From NCBI GenBank assembly GCA_036498945.1, contig DASYEQ010000015.1, forward strand, positions 9,177-73,176: DNA of 64,000 bases. Reading direction: 5' to 3'. Origin of the DNA: JAQGMJ01 sp036498945 (GTDB taxonomy: Bacteria > Pseudomonadota > Gammaproteobacteria > Burkholderiales > JAEUOS01). The notes under the pieces were generated by a model, which did no database searches, was not told where the DNA came from, and saw only the letters and a list, made by a program, of their open reading frames with translations. The position numbers and the translations under genes are program-made. Of the stretch, positions 25,257 through 33,684 are shown one piece after another. Every line of letters begins with the position of its first letter. Position 1 is the first letter of the stretch.

Positions 25257-26695
25257 GAACTTGCTCCTCCGGCAAACAGCGTTTTGGGAAAACGCAACCA
25301 GGCCACCGGCCCGAACCAGGAACCGCCCGCCACAGCCACTGCGTTGATCAGGCCGAACGCCACCAGCGCAAGGCTTTGCACCAGGAATACCTGCAGCAAC
25401 CCGCCACCGAGATGCAGCGCCAGCCAGCCGCCGATGGCGGCGATCGACAGGCGCACCACGTTGGCCGTCAGCGGCCAGTGCAGGCGCCCGGCACCCTGCG
25501 AGGCAAAATACAGCGCCATCGCCAGGCCAAGCATGCCGTAGAACGGGCCGACAGCGCGCAAATACGTGCTGCCGGTATCGAGCATCGCCGGCGCGGTGTC
25601 GAACAGAGACAGCCAGGCACGCGGGAATGCCGCCGCGACCAGGCCGATGGCTTCCGTCAGGCCGAACGAGATGGCCGCCCCAATCCAGGCCGCTTTCAGC
25701 GCGCGCTCGCGCTGCCCGGCACCCATATTGGTGCCGACCATCGCCACCAGCGGCGCCCCCAGGCCGAACACCAGGGGGATCATCATGTATTCCAGGCGCG
25801 TACCGGTGCCGTAGCCGGCAATCGCCGCCGGGCCCCAATGGCCGACAAAGGCGGTGCCGATCATGATGGTGAGATTGGTGGAGACGGTGACCAACGCCGC
25901 CACCAGGCCAACGCGCAAGATCTCGCGGAACAGCGGCCAGCGCAGGCGCAGGTCGGCAAGCGTCGGCCTGACCACGCTGCGCCCTGACCAGATGTAGCGG
26001 ATCAGCACCAGGCTGCCGATGAAATAGTACAAGAGCAGGGCCACCGCACCGCCGACAATGCCCAGCGCCGGAAACGGCCCGATGCCGAAAATCAGCATGG
26101 GCGAAATCGGCACCAGCAGCACGGTGCCGACGCAAATCACGTTGGCCGGCACTGTCATGTTGCCGGTGCCGCGAATCACCGCCGCCAGGGAGTTGAACAG
26201 CCACACCAGCACGATGCCGCTGAACACGCAGTCTGCATACGTCAGCGCCGCATTGAGCGATTTGCCGCTGCCGCCCATGGCGGTAAACAACAGGTGGCCG
26301 CCGCCCAGCATCAGGATCATGAAGGTGAATCCGAAACCCAGTGCGATCACCAGTGCATGCACCACCAGCGCGTTGGCATCGGCGCGCCGGCCGGCGCCCA
26401 GCGCCCGTGCAATGGCGGAGGAAATGCCGCCGCCCATGGCGCCGCCGGACATCATCTGCATCAGCATGACCACCGGGAACACCAGCGCAACCCCGGCCAG
26501 CGCATCGGTGCCCAGCTTGCCGATGAAATAGGTCTCGATCAGGCCGGACGATGCCTGGGCCAGCATCACCAGCACGTTGGGCCCGGCCATGCGCAAGAGC
26601 GTCGGCGCGATCGGCCCTTCCAGCAATGCGCGGGTGCGCGAGTCCATGACGGCTTTGGGGGCGGCAACCTGCGCTTGACCGACAGCGGTGGACAT
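25253..26695 (-). CDS. MATE-family efflux transporter
   Basis: 480 residues with about 12 hydrophobic helices in two related halves. The first half opens with LLEGPIAPTLLRMAGPNVLVMLAQASSGLIETYFIGKLGTDALAGVAL, a standard MATE N-terminus, and the second half repeats the pattern near ILRVGLVAALVTVSTNLTIMIGTAFVG. MATE proteins export cationic or drug-like compounds using Na+ or H+. The start at 26695 is supported by AAGGA upstream and is the first in-frame ATG of normal MATE length; the frame is open far beyond it. Divergent from the MarR gene, which probably represses it. Confidence 0.9.
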   Translation of the reverse strand: MSTAVGQAQVAAPKAVMDSRTRALLEGPIAPTLLRMAGPNVLVMLAQASSGLIETYFIGKLGTDALAGVALVFPVVMLMQMMSGGAMGGGISSAIARALGAGRRADANALVVHALVIALGFGFTFMILMLGGGHLLFTAMGGSGKSLNAALTYADCVFSGIVLVWLFNSLAAVIRGTGNMTVPANVICVGTVLLVPISPMLIFGIGPFPALGIVGGAVALLLYYFIGSLVLIRYIWSGRSVVRPTLADLRLRWPLFREILRVGLVAALVTVSTNLTIMIGTAFVGHWGPAAIAGYGTGTRLEYMMIPLVFGLGAPLVAMVGTNMGAGQRERALKAAWIGAAISFGLTEAIGLVAAAFPRAWLSLFDTAPAMLDTGSTYLRAVGPFYGMLGLAMALYFASQGAGRLHWPLTANVVRLSIAAIGGWLALHLGGGLLQVFLVQSLALVAFGLINAVAVAGGSWFGPVAWLRFPKTLFAGGASS

Positions 26696-26763
26696 GGCGT
26701 TTTTTCCTTCTTGAACAACGGCTCGCGCCCAAACCGTCAATGCCGCGAACGACCCACGGCCGG

Positions 26764-26797
26764 TTGACATGAGCGCATATGCTCGTATATTATGCGC
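26764..26797 (+). promoter_or_regulatory. marR promoter overlapped by a GCGCATA/TATGCGC operator
   Basis: A perfect consensus -35 TTGACA (26764-26769) is followed by TATATT at 26786-26791 (16-bp spacer) or TATTAT at 26788-26793 (18 bp). The inverted repeat GCGCATA (26773-26779) and TATGCGC (26791-26797), separated by 11 bp, covers spacer and -10. Binding there would block RNA polymerase, the usual MarR autorepression geometry. It also lies 70 bp from the divergent MATE start. Confidence 0.75.
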
Positions 26798-26824
26798 ACA
26801 TGCACATATCGTCAAGGTGATGCC

Positions 26825-27298
26825 GTGCCGCCCACTTCTTCCGCCCTGAATTCGGCCGCGCTGGATGCCGACTGGAATCCCGCCGACTGCAATTGCCTGG
26901 CGCTGCGCCAGGCGGCGCGCCACGTCACGCAGTTCTATGATCAGCACATGGCGAAGGTGGGCCTGCGCTCGACGCAGTATTCCATCCTGTCGCGCCTGAA
27001 CCGGCGCGGGCCGATGAGCATCAATACCCTGGCCGCGGAAATGGTGATGGACCGCACCACCCTGGGCCGCAACATCCTGCCGCTGGAACGTGAGGGGCTG
27101 GTCGAAATCCGCCCCGACGAGAACGACCGGCGCAGCAAGGCGGTGTTGCTGAGCAAGGCCGGAACCGCACGCTGGCAACAGGCCAACAAACGCTGGAAGG
27201 CTGCCCAGCAGGAATTCGAATCCGGCTTCGGCGGCCTGCGCTCCGCGCAAATGCGCGACATGCTGCGCGGCGTGGTGGCGACCGAACTGGCCGCCTGA
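26825..27298 (+). CDS. MarR-family transcriptional regulator
   Basis: 157 residues from the GTG at 26825. An in-frame ATG at 26792 falls inside the -10 box and cannot be translated, while the GTG has AAGG seven bases before it. Winged-HTH MarR features: LRSTQYSILSRLNRRGPMSINTLAAEMVMDRTTLGRNILPLEREGLVEIRPDENDRRSKAVLLSKAG, including the DxRxxxxxLT-like wing. The N-terminus has two close Cys (DCNCLALR, about residues 20-23), which could sense thiol stress or metal. Likely repressor of itself and of the MATE/MaoC operon. Confidence 0.9.
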   Translation: MPPTSSALNSAALDADWNPADCNCLALRQAARHVTQFYDQHMAKVGLRSTQYSILSRLNRRGPMSINTLAAEMVMDRTTLGRNILPLEREGLVEIRPDENDRRSKAVLLSKAGTARWQQANKRWKAAQQEFESGFGGLRSAQMRDMLRGVVATELAA

Positions 27299-27313
27299 CG
27301 CCTCAATGCAAGG

Positions 27314-28696
27314 CTAGTTGTTCAGCGCCTGGATGGGCGCGGGAATGCGCCCGCCGCGGCGGATGAAAGCCGCGCTGCTCAAGGCATGCACCGGCATGAT
27401 GGGCGCACGGCCCAACAGGCCGCCGAATTCCACCGCATCCCCCACCTTCTTGCCCGGCGCCGGGATTACGCGCACCGCCGTGGTCTTGCGGTTGATCATG
27501 CCGATGGCCGCTTCATCCGCGATGATCGCCGCCACGGTTTCCGCCGGGGTGTCGCCGGGGATGGCGATCATGTCCAGGCCCACCGAGCAGACGGCGGTCA
27601 TGGCTTCGAGCTTGTCGAAGGTGAGCACGCCGGACTCCGCCGCTTCGATCATGCCGATATCTTCGGATACCGGGATGAACGCCCCGGAGAGGCCGCCGAC
27701 GTAGCTGGAGGCCATCGCCCCGCCCTTTTTCACCGCATCGTTAAGCATGGCAAGTGCCGCGGTCGAGCCGTGGATGCCGACCTGCTCCAGGCCCATGGCT
27801 TCGAGAATGCGCGCCACCGAATCGCCTACGGCGGGCGTGGGCGCCAGCGACAGGTCGACGATGCCGAACGGCACGTCGAGGCGATCGGAAGCGGTGCGCC
27901 CGAACAATTCGCCCATGCGGGTGATCTTGAATGCGGTGCGCTTGATGATGGACGAGAGCTCGCCGAAATCAGCTTCCGGCGCGGCTTCGACCGCGCGCAG
28001 CACCACGCCGGGGCCGGAGACACCGACGTTGATCACGCAGTCCGGCTCGCCGACGCCGTGAAAGGCGCCCGCCATGAAGGGATTGTCCTCGACGGCATTG
28101 CAGAACACCACCAGCTTGGCGGCGCCCAGGCCATCAGCCGCCGCCGTGCGCTCGGCAGCTTGCTTGACGATGGAGCCCATCAGCGCCACCGCGTCCATGT
28201 TGAGGCCGGATTTGGTGGAGCCGATGTTGACCGACGAGCACACGCGCTCGGTCTCGGCCAGCGCCTGCGGAATCGCATGCATCAGCGCAGTGTCGCCCGG
28301 AGTCGCGCCCTTGTGCACCAAGGCGGAAAAGCCACCGATGAAATTGACACCGACTTCGCGCGCCGCGCGGTCCAGCGCGTGGGCGATTTTCAGCATCGCC
28401 TCGGACTGGGCGGCGTCGCTCACCGCCTCCGCCACGATCGCCACCGGCGTCACCGAAATGCGCTTGTTGATCACCGGAATGCCGTATTCACGCGCGATGG
28501 CTTCACCGGTTTCCACCAGCTTGGCCGCCTTGCGGCAGATCTTGTCGTAGGCGCGCTGTGCCAGGCGGTCGGCGCTCTCGGAAGCGCAATCGCGCAGCGA
28601 GATGCCCATCGTGATCGTGCGAATGTCGAGCTTTTCCATCTGCACCATGCGGATGGTTTCGACGATCTCCTGCGGGGAATAGCTGCTGCTGGCCAT
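27314..28696 (-). CDS. UPF0210 (DUF711/PFL) family protein
   Basis: 460 residues, close to full length for the UPF0210 family. N-terminal IVETIRMVQMEKLDIRTITMGISLRDCA and the Gly-rich segments FIGGFSALVHKGATPGDTALMHAIPQAL and MASSYVGGLSGAFIPVSEDIGMI are characteristic. Crystal structures exist for relatives, but no reaction is established; a glycyl-radical-like barrel has been proposed for the fold. It lies 3 bp downstream of the ACT-domain gene, with which UPF0210 genes are paired in many bacteria. Cytoplasmic, no membrane segment. Confidence 0.88.
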   Translation of the reverse strand: MASSSYSPQEIVETIRMVQMEKLDIRTITMGISLRDCASESADRLAQRAYDKICRKAAKLVETGEAIAREYGIPVINKRISVTPVAIVAEAVSDAAQSEAMLKIAHALDRAAREVGVNFIGGFSALVHKGATPGDTALMHAIPQALAETERVCSSVNIGSTKSGLNMDAVALMGSIVKQAAERTAAADGLGAAKLVVFCNAVEDNPFMAGAFHGVGEPDCVINVGVSGPGVVLRAVEAAPEADFGELSSIIKRTAFKITRMGELFGRTASDRLDVPFGIVDLSLAPTPAVGDSVARILEAMGLEQVGIHGSTAALAMLNDAVKKGGAMASSYVGGLSGAFIPVSEDIGMIEAAESGVLTFDKLEAMTAVCSVGLDMIAIPGDTPAETVAAIIADEAAIGMINRKTTAVRVIPAPGKKVGDAVEFGGLLGRAPIMPVHALSSAAFIRRGGRIPAPIQALNN

Positions 28697-28699
28697 GCG

Positions 28700-29008
28700 T
28701 TACACCCGGTGCATCAGCTTGAAGACGTCTTCGCGCTGGATGTCGATCTTGAGATTCATCGTTGCGCCCTTCGCATTCAGCGCCGCCTTCACTTCATCGA
28801 AACTGACCTTCGCCTGCGCCAGGTCGACCATCATGATCATGACGAAGAATTCCTGCATGATCGACTGCGAGATGTCGAGAATATTGGCGCCGGAATCCGC
28901 CAGGATGGTGGCGACGCCGGCGATGATGCCGACCTGGTCTTCGCCGATGACGGTGACGATGGCGCGCGATTTGGCATCGGCGTTCTTGCTATCAGGCAAC
29001 TTGCTCAT
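28700..29008 (-). CDS. ACT-domain protein (UPF0237 type)
   Basis: 102 residues; the start at 29008 overlaps the stop of the upstream reductase gene (ATGA). After a charged 14-residue lead, one ACT fold follows: SRAIVTVIGEDQVGIIAGVATILADSGANILDISQSIMQEFFVMIMMVDL. The GEDQVGIIAGV loop is the usual amino-acid-binding turn, similar to the GcvR class. It probably dimerises and senses an amino acid or regulates the UPF0210 protein encoded next. Confidence 0.9.
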   Translation of the reverse strand: MSKLPDSKNADAKSRAIVTVIGEDQVGIIAGVATILADSGANILDISQSIMQEFFVMIMMVDLAQAKVSFDEVKAALNAKGATMNLKIDIQREDVFKLMHRV

Positions 29009-30036
29009 ACAACCTTCGCGAGATCGGCTTCGGTGGTAAAACTGTCGGCGTAGAACTCTTCGTCCGGCAACCTGCATTTGGCGACGAGGTCGCGCTTGGC
29101 GGAATTGATCACCACCGGCGCGCCGCAGGCGTAAACCTGGTGGCCGGAAAGATCCGGGAAATCATCGACCGTGGCCTGGTGGACGAAACCGGCACGGCCG
29201 TTCCAGTTGTCTTCCGGCAGCGCGTCGGAGACCACGGGAATGAACTTGATGTGCGGCGCGTCCGCCTCCCATTTCCTGCACAGGTCCATCATGTAGATGT
29301 CCTTCGGCCGGCGCCCGCCCCAGTAAAGCGTGATCGGGCGCTTGATGTCGCGATAGAGCATATGCTCGATCACCGCCTTGATCGGCGCGAAACCGGTGCC
29401 GGAGGCGATGAAAACGATCGGCTTGTCTGAATCCTCGCGCAGGAAGAAGCTGCCCAGCGGCCCCTCGAAGCGCAGGATGTCGCGCTCCTTCATCTTGGCG
29501 AACACGTGGTCGGTGAAATGCCCGCCGGGCAGATGGCGGATATGCAACTGCACGAAGGCGTCGTCGTGCGGCGCGTTGGCCATCGAATAGCTGCGGCGCT
29601 TGCCGTCCTTCAGCACGAATTCGATGTACTGGCCCGCCAGGTATTGCAGGCGCTCGTTGGCCGGCAGTTTGAGCGAGATCACCACCACGTCGTCCGCCGG
29701 GCGCTCGATGGTCTGCACGCGCGAGGGCAGCATCTTCACCTGGATGTCCTTGATGGCGCCGACTTCGCGCACCTCGATCTCCAGGTCAGACAGCGGCTTG
29801 GCGCAGCAAAACAGCGCCAGGCCTTGCGCCTTTTCCGCCTCCGACAGCACCGCCGGCGAATGCTTGCCGTAATCCACTTCGCCGGCAAGGATTTTGCCCT
29901 TGCACGAACCGCAGGCGCCGTTGCGGCAGCCGTACGGCAGGCCGTAGCCGTTGTTGAGCGCGCCTTGCAGCACGGTTTCTTCCGGCTTGGGCTGGAACTG
30001 GTGGCCCGAGGGCTTGATGGTGACGTTGAAACTCAT
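29005..30036 (-). CDS. 2Fe-2S flavin reductase (CDP-6-deoxy-delta-3,4-glucoseen reductase / phenol hydroxylase reductase type)
   Basis: 343 residues. An N-terminal plant-type ferredoxin has the cluster ligands Cys37, Cys42, Cys45 and Cys77 (GCRNGACGSCKGKIL ... LFCC). Next come an FAD-binding barrel with RRSYSMAN and an NAD(P)-binding domain with GTGFAPIKAVIEHML, ending in the YADSF tail common to these reductases. It would move electrons from NAD(P)H through FAD to the iron-sulfur centre and on to a partner oxygenase or other acceptor, none of which is in the window. The name used in databases comes from sugar biosynthesis, but no deoxysugar genes are present. First gene of the operon with ACT and UPF0210. 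Confidence 0.88.
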   Translation of the reverse strand: MSFNVTIKPSGHQFQPKPEETVLQGALNNGYGLPYGCRNGACGSCKGKILAGEVDYGKHSPAVLSEAEKAQGLALFCCAKPLSDLEIEVREVGAIKDIQVKMLPSRVQTIERPADDVVVISLKLPANERLQYLAGQYIEFVLKDGKRRSYSMANAPHDDAFVQLHIRHLPGGHFTDHVFAKMKERDILRFEGPLGSFFLREDSDKPIVFIASGTGFAPIKAVIEHMLYRDIKRPITLYWGGRRPKDIYMMDLCRKWEADAPHIKFIPVVSDALPEDNWNGRAGFVHQATVDDFPDLSGHQVYACGAPVVINSAKRDLVAKCRLPDEEFYADSFTTEADLAKVV

Positions 30037-30051
30037 GGCGGCTGTGTGAAA

Positions 30052-31008
30052 ATGGCGAAAATGAAATCAGGACAAGGATCGCGGGAGAAACTGCTGGTGA
30101 TCGGCGCCGGCGACATCGGCCGCCGCGTCATCAGCGTGCGCAGCGGACCCGCCGTCGCGCTTACCTCCGCGCCGGCCAGCCGTGGCGCCTTGCGCCGCCT
30201 GGGCGCCAGGCCGGTCCTGGCGAACCTCGACAAACCCGGCAGCCTGCGCAAGCTGCCGCGCGACTGGGACGCCCTGCTGCACTGCGCCCCGCCGCCCGCG
30301 CACGGCCGGCGCGATACGCGGACGCGAAATATATTGCGCGCAATCGGACAACCGGATCATCAGCATTCAAGTTTAGCATGCGGCCCCTGGCCGTCGCGCG
30401 GGGCACGTACGCTGGTTTACCTAAGTACCAGTGGGGTCTATGGCGACTGCGGCGGTGCGCGCATCAGCGAATCGCACTCCCTGCATCCCTACAATACGCG
30501 TGCGGTGCGCCGGGTGGATGCCGAGCGCCGCCTGGCGCGTGCGGCGCGGCGCGGCGCCTTCCGCCTGATCATCCTGCGCGTGCCCGGCATCTACAGCGAG
30601 ACGCGCCTGCCGCTGGCGCGCCTGCAAGCCGGCACACCGGCGCTGGTGGCGGAGGACGACGTCTATACCAACCACATCCACGCCGCCGACCTCGCGCGCA
30701 TTGCGCTCGCCGCCCTTGGCCGTCTGCGGCGCCGCGTACGCCCGCAGGTGCGCATCTATCACGCCAGCGACGACAGCGAAATGCGCATGGGCGACTATTT
30801 CGACCTGGTGGCCGACGCCTTCGGCCTGCCACGCCCGCCGCGCCTGACGCGCAACCAGATCAGGCAGGTGGTGACGCCCGCCCTGCTCTCCTTCATGCGC
30901 GAATCGCGGCGCCTCGATAACACCCGCCTGAAACGGGAGCTGCCGATCCGCTGGCTCGCCCGCAACGTCGAAGCGGGCGTCGCACTGGCGGCGCGGCAAG
31001 CCCGCTAG
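30052..31008 (+). CDS. atypical NAD-dependent epimerase/dehydratase-like SDR protein
   Basis: 318 residues. Rossmann start LLVIGAGDIGRRV (GxGxxG) and the strand LVYLSTSGVYGD identify an extended SDR fold of the YeeZ-like type. The catalytic YxxxK is not intact: the candidate Tyr in HPYNTRAVRRVDAE has Ala four residues on, so classical SDR chemistry is doubtful. C-terminal TRLPLARL, DDVYTNHIHAADLARI and HASDDSEMRMGDYFD are the usual substrate-domain segments. Start taken at the ATG 30052; ATG 30061 is equally possible. It is divergent from the reductase, 15 bp away. Its stop shares the CTAG palindrome with the convergent YdcF gene. Confidence 0.82.
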   Translation: MAKMKSGQGSREKLLVIGAGDIGRRVISVRSGPAVALTSAPASRGALRRLGARPVLANLDKPGSLRKLPRDWDALLHCAPPPAHGRRDTRTRNILRAIGQPDHQHSSLACGPWPSRGARTLVYLSTSGVYGDCGGARISESHSLHPYNTRAVRRVDAERRLARAARRGAFRLIILRVPGIYSETRLPLARLQAGTPALVAEDDVYTNHIHAADLARIALAALGRLRRRVRPQVRIYHASDDSEMRMGDYFDLVADAFGLPRPPRLTRNQIRQVVTPALLSFMRESRRLDNTRLKRELPIRWLARNVEAGVALAARQAR

Positions 31009-31790
31009 CGCATGCTGAGGCGCGAATAGATCATGCCGGCCATCTCGTTGCAGGCGAAGAAGGTTTGCGTCGCCGCCGCCATGGTCGGTACCACCTCGCG
31101 CCAGCTGAAAGGCCGCCCGAAGCTCGCCAGCGGCCTGCCGTCGGCCGACAGTGCTGCGAGCGCCGGCACCGGCACCACGGCAAAGCCCTGGTTCTCGAAC
31201 AGCGCGCGGGCGCGGCGCATATGAAAGTCGCTGGTCACCAGGAATATCGTCTTCACGCCGGCGGCCTGCAATAGCGGCGCGGAAAAGCGCGCGTTTTCCA
31301 CCGTATTGCGCGACGCCGCCTCGACCCAGCGCACCGGCACCTTGAACTCGCCGACCAGGGCGTCGCGCATGACGATACCCTCGGGCGGGTCGAAACCATC
31401 GGGCTTGCCGCCGGTGACCAGGAGCGGCAGGCCGGTCAGCCTTTGCAGGCGGGCGCCGGTCAGAAGACGCTCCAGCGTGCTGCCGGCGGCCTCGCCTTCG
31501 ATCACCTTGCCATGCTCGTCAAAGGCCAGCCCGCGGCCGCCGCCCAGCACCACGATCGCCTGCGGCTGCGCGCTCGACGCGGGGACCCTATCCTCGACGA
31601 AATGGCGCATCAGGAAATCGCCAGCCAAAGGCGTCGCGGCCAGATAGCACACAAGCAAGGTCACGCCGAGCAGCCAGCGCGCGGTGCGCGGGCGGCGCGG
31701 CATCAGCCACCAGGCGAGCAGGAACAGCCAGCCTAGCCCCAGGGGCGGCAGCACGGCATGCTTGAGGATGGAGCCGATCTCCCAGATCAT
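31005..31790 (-). CDS. YdcF/SanA-family membrane protein (DUF218)
   Basis: 261 residues. Two hydrophobic segments near the N-terminus (about 12-32 and 38-58) anchor a DUF218 domain that starts QAIVVLGGGRGL and continues LLVTGGKPDG, ASRNTVENARFSAPLL and IFLVTSDFHMRRARALF. The last motif with the His-Met pair is the ElyC/SanA hallmark. Relatives support envelope integrity and peptidoglycan precursor use. The gene ends on the same CTAG as the SDR gene (4-bp convergent overlap) and lies 15 bp downstream of rmuC. Confidence 0.88.
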   Translation of the reverse strand: MIWEIGSILKHAVLPPLGLGWLFLLAWWLMPRRPRTARWLLGVTLLVCYLAATPLAGDFLMRHFVEDRVPASSAQPQAIVVLGGGRGLAFDEHGKVIEGEAAGSTLERLLTGARLQRLTGLPLLVTGGKPDGFDPPEGIVMRDALVGEFKVPVRWVEAASRNTVENARFSAPLLQAAGVKTIFLVTSDFHMRRARALFENQGFAVVPVPALAALSADGRPLASFGRPFSWREVVPTMAAATQTFFACNEMAGMIYSRLSMR

Positions 31791-31805
31791 GCGCGGCTCC
31801 GCCGT

Positions 31806-33242
31806 TTACTGGGCGCCAGGGTTGCCCTCCGACTCCAGCAAGCGCACCGCCTCGGGCTCCGGCAGCGCTTCGACGCTTTTCAGCTTGCGCTCCATCTGGC
31901 GCGTGCGTGTCTCGGCGGCATCGATGGATTTCGCCACGGTCTCCAGTTGCGATTTGGTGCGCGCGAGCACCTCGCCGAACTTGCCGAACTCGGTCTTGAC
32001 CGCGCCCAATACCATCCACACGTCGCTGGCGCGCTTTTCGATCGCCAGGGTGCGAAAACCCATTTGCAGCGAATTGAGCACAGCGGTGAGCGTAGTCGGC
32101 CCGGCGATGGTGACGCGGCATTCGCGCTGCAGCCAGTCGGCGAGACCCGGGCGGCGCAGCACTTCGGCGTACAGGCCTTCGGTGGGCAGGAAGAGGATGG
32201 CGAAATCGGTGGTGTGCGGCGGCTCGACGTATTTGTCGCGAATCGCCCGGCCCTCCGTTTTGATACGCGCCTCCAGCGCCTTCGAGGCCTCTTCCATCGC
32301 CACCAGGTCGGCGAGATCATGGGCGGCGACGATGCGCTCGTAATCCTCGATCGGAAACTTGGAGTCGATCGGCAGCCACACCTGGCTGGCGACCAGGCTA
32401 TCGCCTTCGCGCCCCGGCAGGCGGATGGCGAATTCCACCCGCTCGGCACTGCCCGGGCGAGTGGCGACGTTGGTCGCGTATTGCTCAGCGGTCAGCGACT
32501 GCTCCAGCAAAGCCGCCAGTTGCACTTCGCCCCAGGTGCCGCGCGTCTTCACGTTCGTCAATACGCGCTTGAGGTCGCCCACGCCAATGGCCAGGGTCTG
32601 CATCTCGCCCAAGCCCTTGTGCACCTGTTCCAGGCGGTCGGAGACCAGTTTGAACGACTCGCCCAGGCGTTGTTCGAGCGTGGCATGCAGCTTCTCGTCC
32701 ACCGTCTTGCGCATTTCCTCGAGCTTGACGGCGTTTTGGGTCTCGATGTCCTTCAGGCGCGTTTCCAGGGTGGCTCGCACTTCGGCCAGGCGCTGGTCGT
32801 TGGATTGCGTCAGCGCCTGCAACTGCTGCTGCAACTGTTCGCCGAAACGGCGCAGGGTATTGGCGCCCTCCTCGCGGCCGGCGCGCGCATCGTTGCGCAG
32901 GAGTTCGAGCTGGGTTTCGTTTTTTTGCGTCAGGCCGGTAAGCGTCTGCGCGAAGGCATCGATCTTCTGGTTTTGCACCACGTTGGTGTGCGTCACCTGC
33001 TCGACCAGCGTGCGCTGGAACTGCTGCAAGCCCTCGCCCAGTTCGCGACGATTTTCCTGCGCCGCGCCGCGCACTTCCTGGCGCAGTTCGCGCTCGATGC
33101 GTTCGCCGGCGGCGTCGATGCGGTCAAGGCGCGGCGCCAGGCTGTCGTCGCCGCCGCGCCCGCTGCACGCATAGGTAAGCCCGGCCAGCACGGCGGCAGC
33201 CAGCGCGGCCAACGCCGCCACCCAGATCAGAAGTCCTTCCAT
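31806..33242 (-). CDS. rmuC: DNA recombination protein RmuC
   Basis: 478 residues. A short hydrophobic N-terminus (about 5-25), a long Gln/Glu/Arg-rich coiled coil (about 40-230) and the RmuC nuclease-like domain follow. That domain has the conserved TRGTWGEVQLAALLEQ, RLPGREGDSLVASQVWLPIDSKFPIEDYERI and FLPTEGLYAEVLRRPGL. RmuC limits inversion recombination at short repeats. Probably co-transcribed with the YdcF-like gene 15 bp downstream; the globin gene ends 24 bp upstream on the same strand. Confidence 0.93.
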   Translation of the reverse strand: MEGLLIWVAALAALAAAVLAGLTYACSGRGGDDSLAPRLDRIDAAGERIERELRQEVRGAAQENRRELGEGLQQFQRTLVEQVTHTNVVQNQKIDAFAQTLTGLTQKNETQLELLRNDARAGREEGANTLRRFGEQLQQQLQALTQSNDQRLAEVRATLETRLKDIETQNAVKLEEMRKTVDEKLHATLEQRLGESFKLVSDRLEQVHKGLGEMQTLAIGVGDLKRVLTNVKTRGTWGEVQLAALLEQSLTAEQYATNVATRPGSAERVEFAIRLPGREGDSLVASQVWLPIDSKFPIEDYERIVAAHDLADLVAMEEASKALEARIKTEGRAIRDKYVEPPHTTDFAILFLPTEGLYAEVLRRPGLADWLQRECRVTIAGPTTLTAVLNSLQMGFRTLAIEKRASDVWMVLGAVKTEFGKFGEVLARTKSQLETVAKSIDAAETRTRQMERKLKSVEALPEPEAVRLLESEGNPGAQ

Positions 33243-33266
33243 CAGCCTTCGTTCCCCCGCATCACG

Positions 33267-33683
33267 TCAGCCTTCACGGTTACGCATCCAGTCGGCAACG
33301 CCGAAAAACGCTTCTCGCAGGTGCGCCTGCAATTCCTGCGACATGCCCTCGTGTTCCATCGCCGAATACATGCAGGCGAGCCATTGATTGCGCTCGTCCG
33401 CGCCGATGGAAAACGGCAGGTGCCGCGCGCGCAGGCGCGGGTGGCCGAATTTCTCGACGTACAGCTGCGGCCCGCCCAGCCACCCGGACAGATACATCTT
33501 CAGCTTGGCGCGCGAACCGTCCAGCGTTGCCGGGTGCAGCTTGCGGATGCCGTAGTACTCCGGCGTCTCGTCCATCAGGTCGTAAAACCGGTCCACCAGG
33601 GCGAATACTTTTCCCTCGCCGCCGATCAGTTCATAGGGCGTGGCTTGCTGAACTTCTTCCTGCGCCTGCTGCTCTTCACTCAT
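33267..33683 (-). CDS. group II truncated hemoglobin
   Basis: 138 residues from the ATG at 33683; an in-frame extension upstream lies within the permease gene and is discarded. The 2/2 globin marks are clear: Tyr34 at B10 (VDRFYDLMD), the FGHPRLRARHLPF segment with proximal His88, and Trp101 at G8 (NQWLACM). Group II trHbs bind O2 with high affinity and handle NO or peroxide. The start lies one base after the permease stop, so translation is probably coupled. Confidence 0.92.
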   Translation of the reverse strand: MSEEQQAQEEVQQATPYELIGGEGKVFALVDRFYDLMDETPEYYGIRKLHPATLDGSRAKLKMYLSGWLGGPQLYVEKFGHPRLRARHLPFSIGADERNQWLACMYSAMEHEGMSQELQAHLREAFFGVADWMRNREG

Positions 33684-33684
33684 C

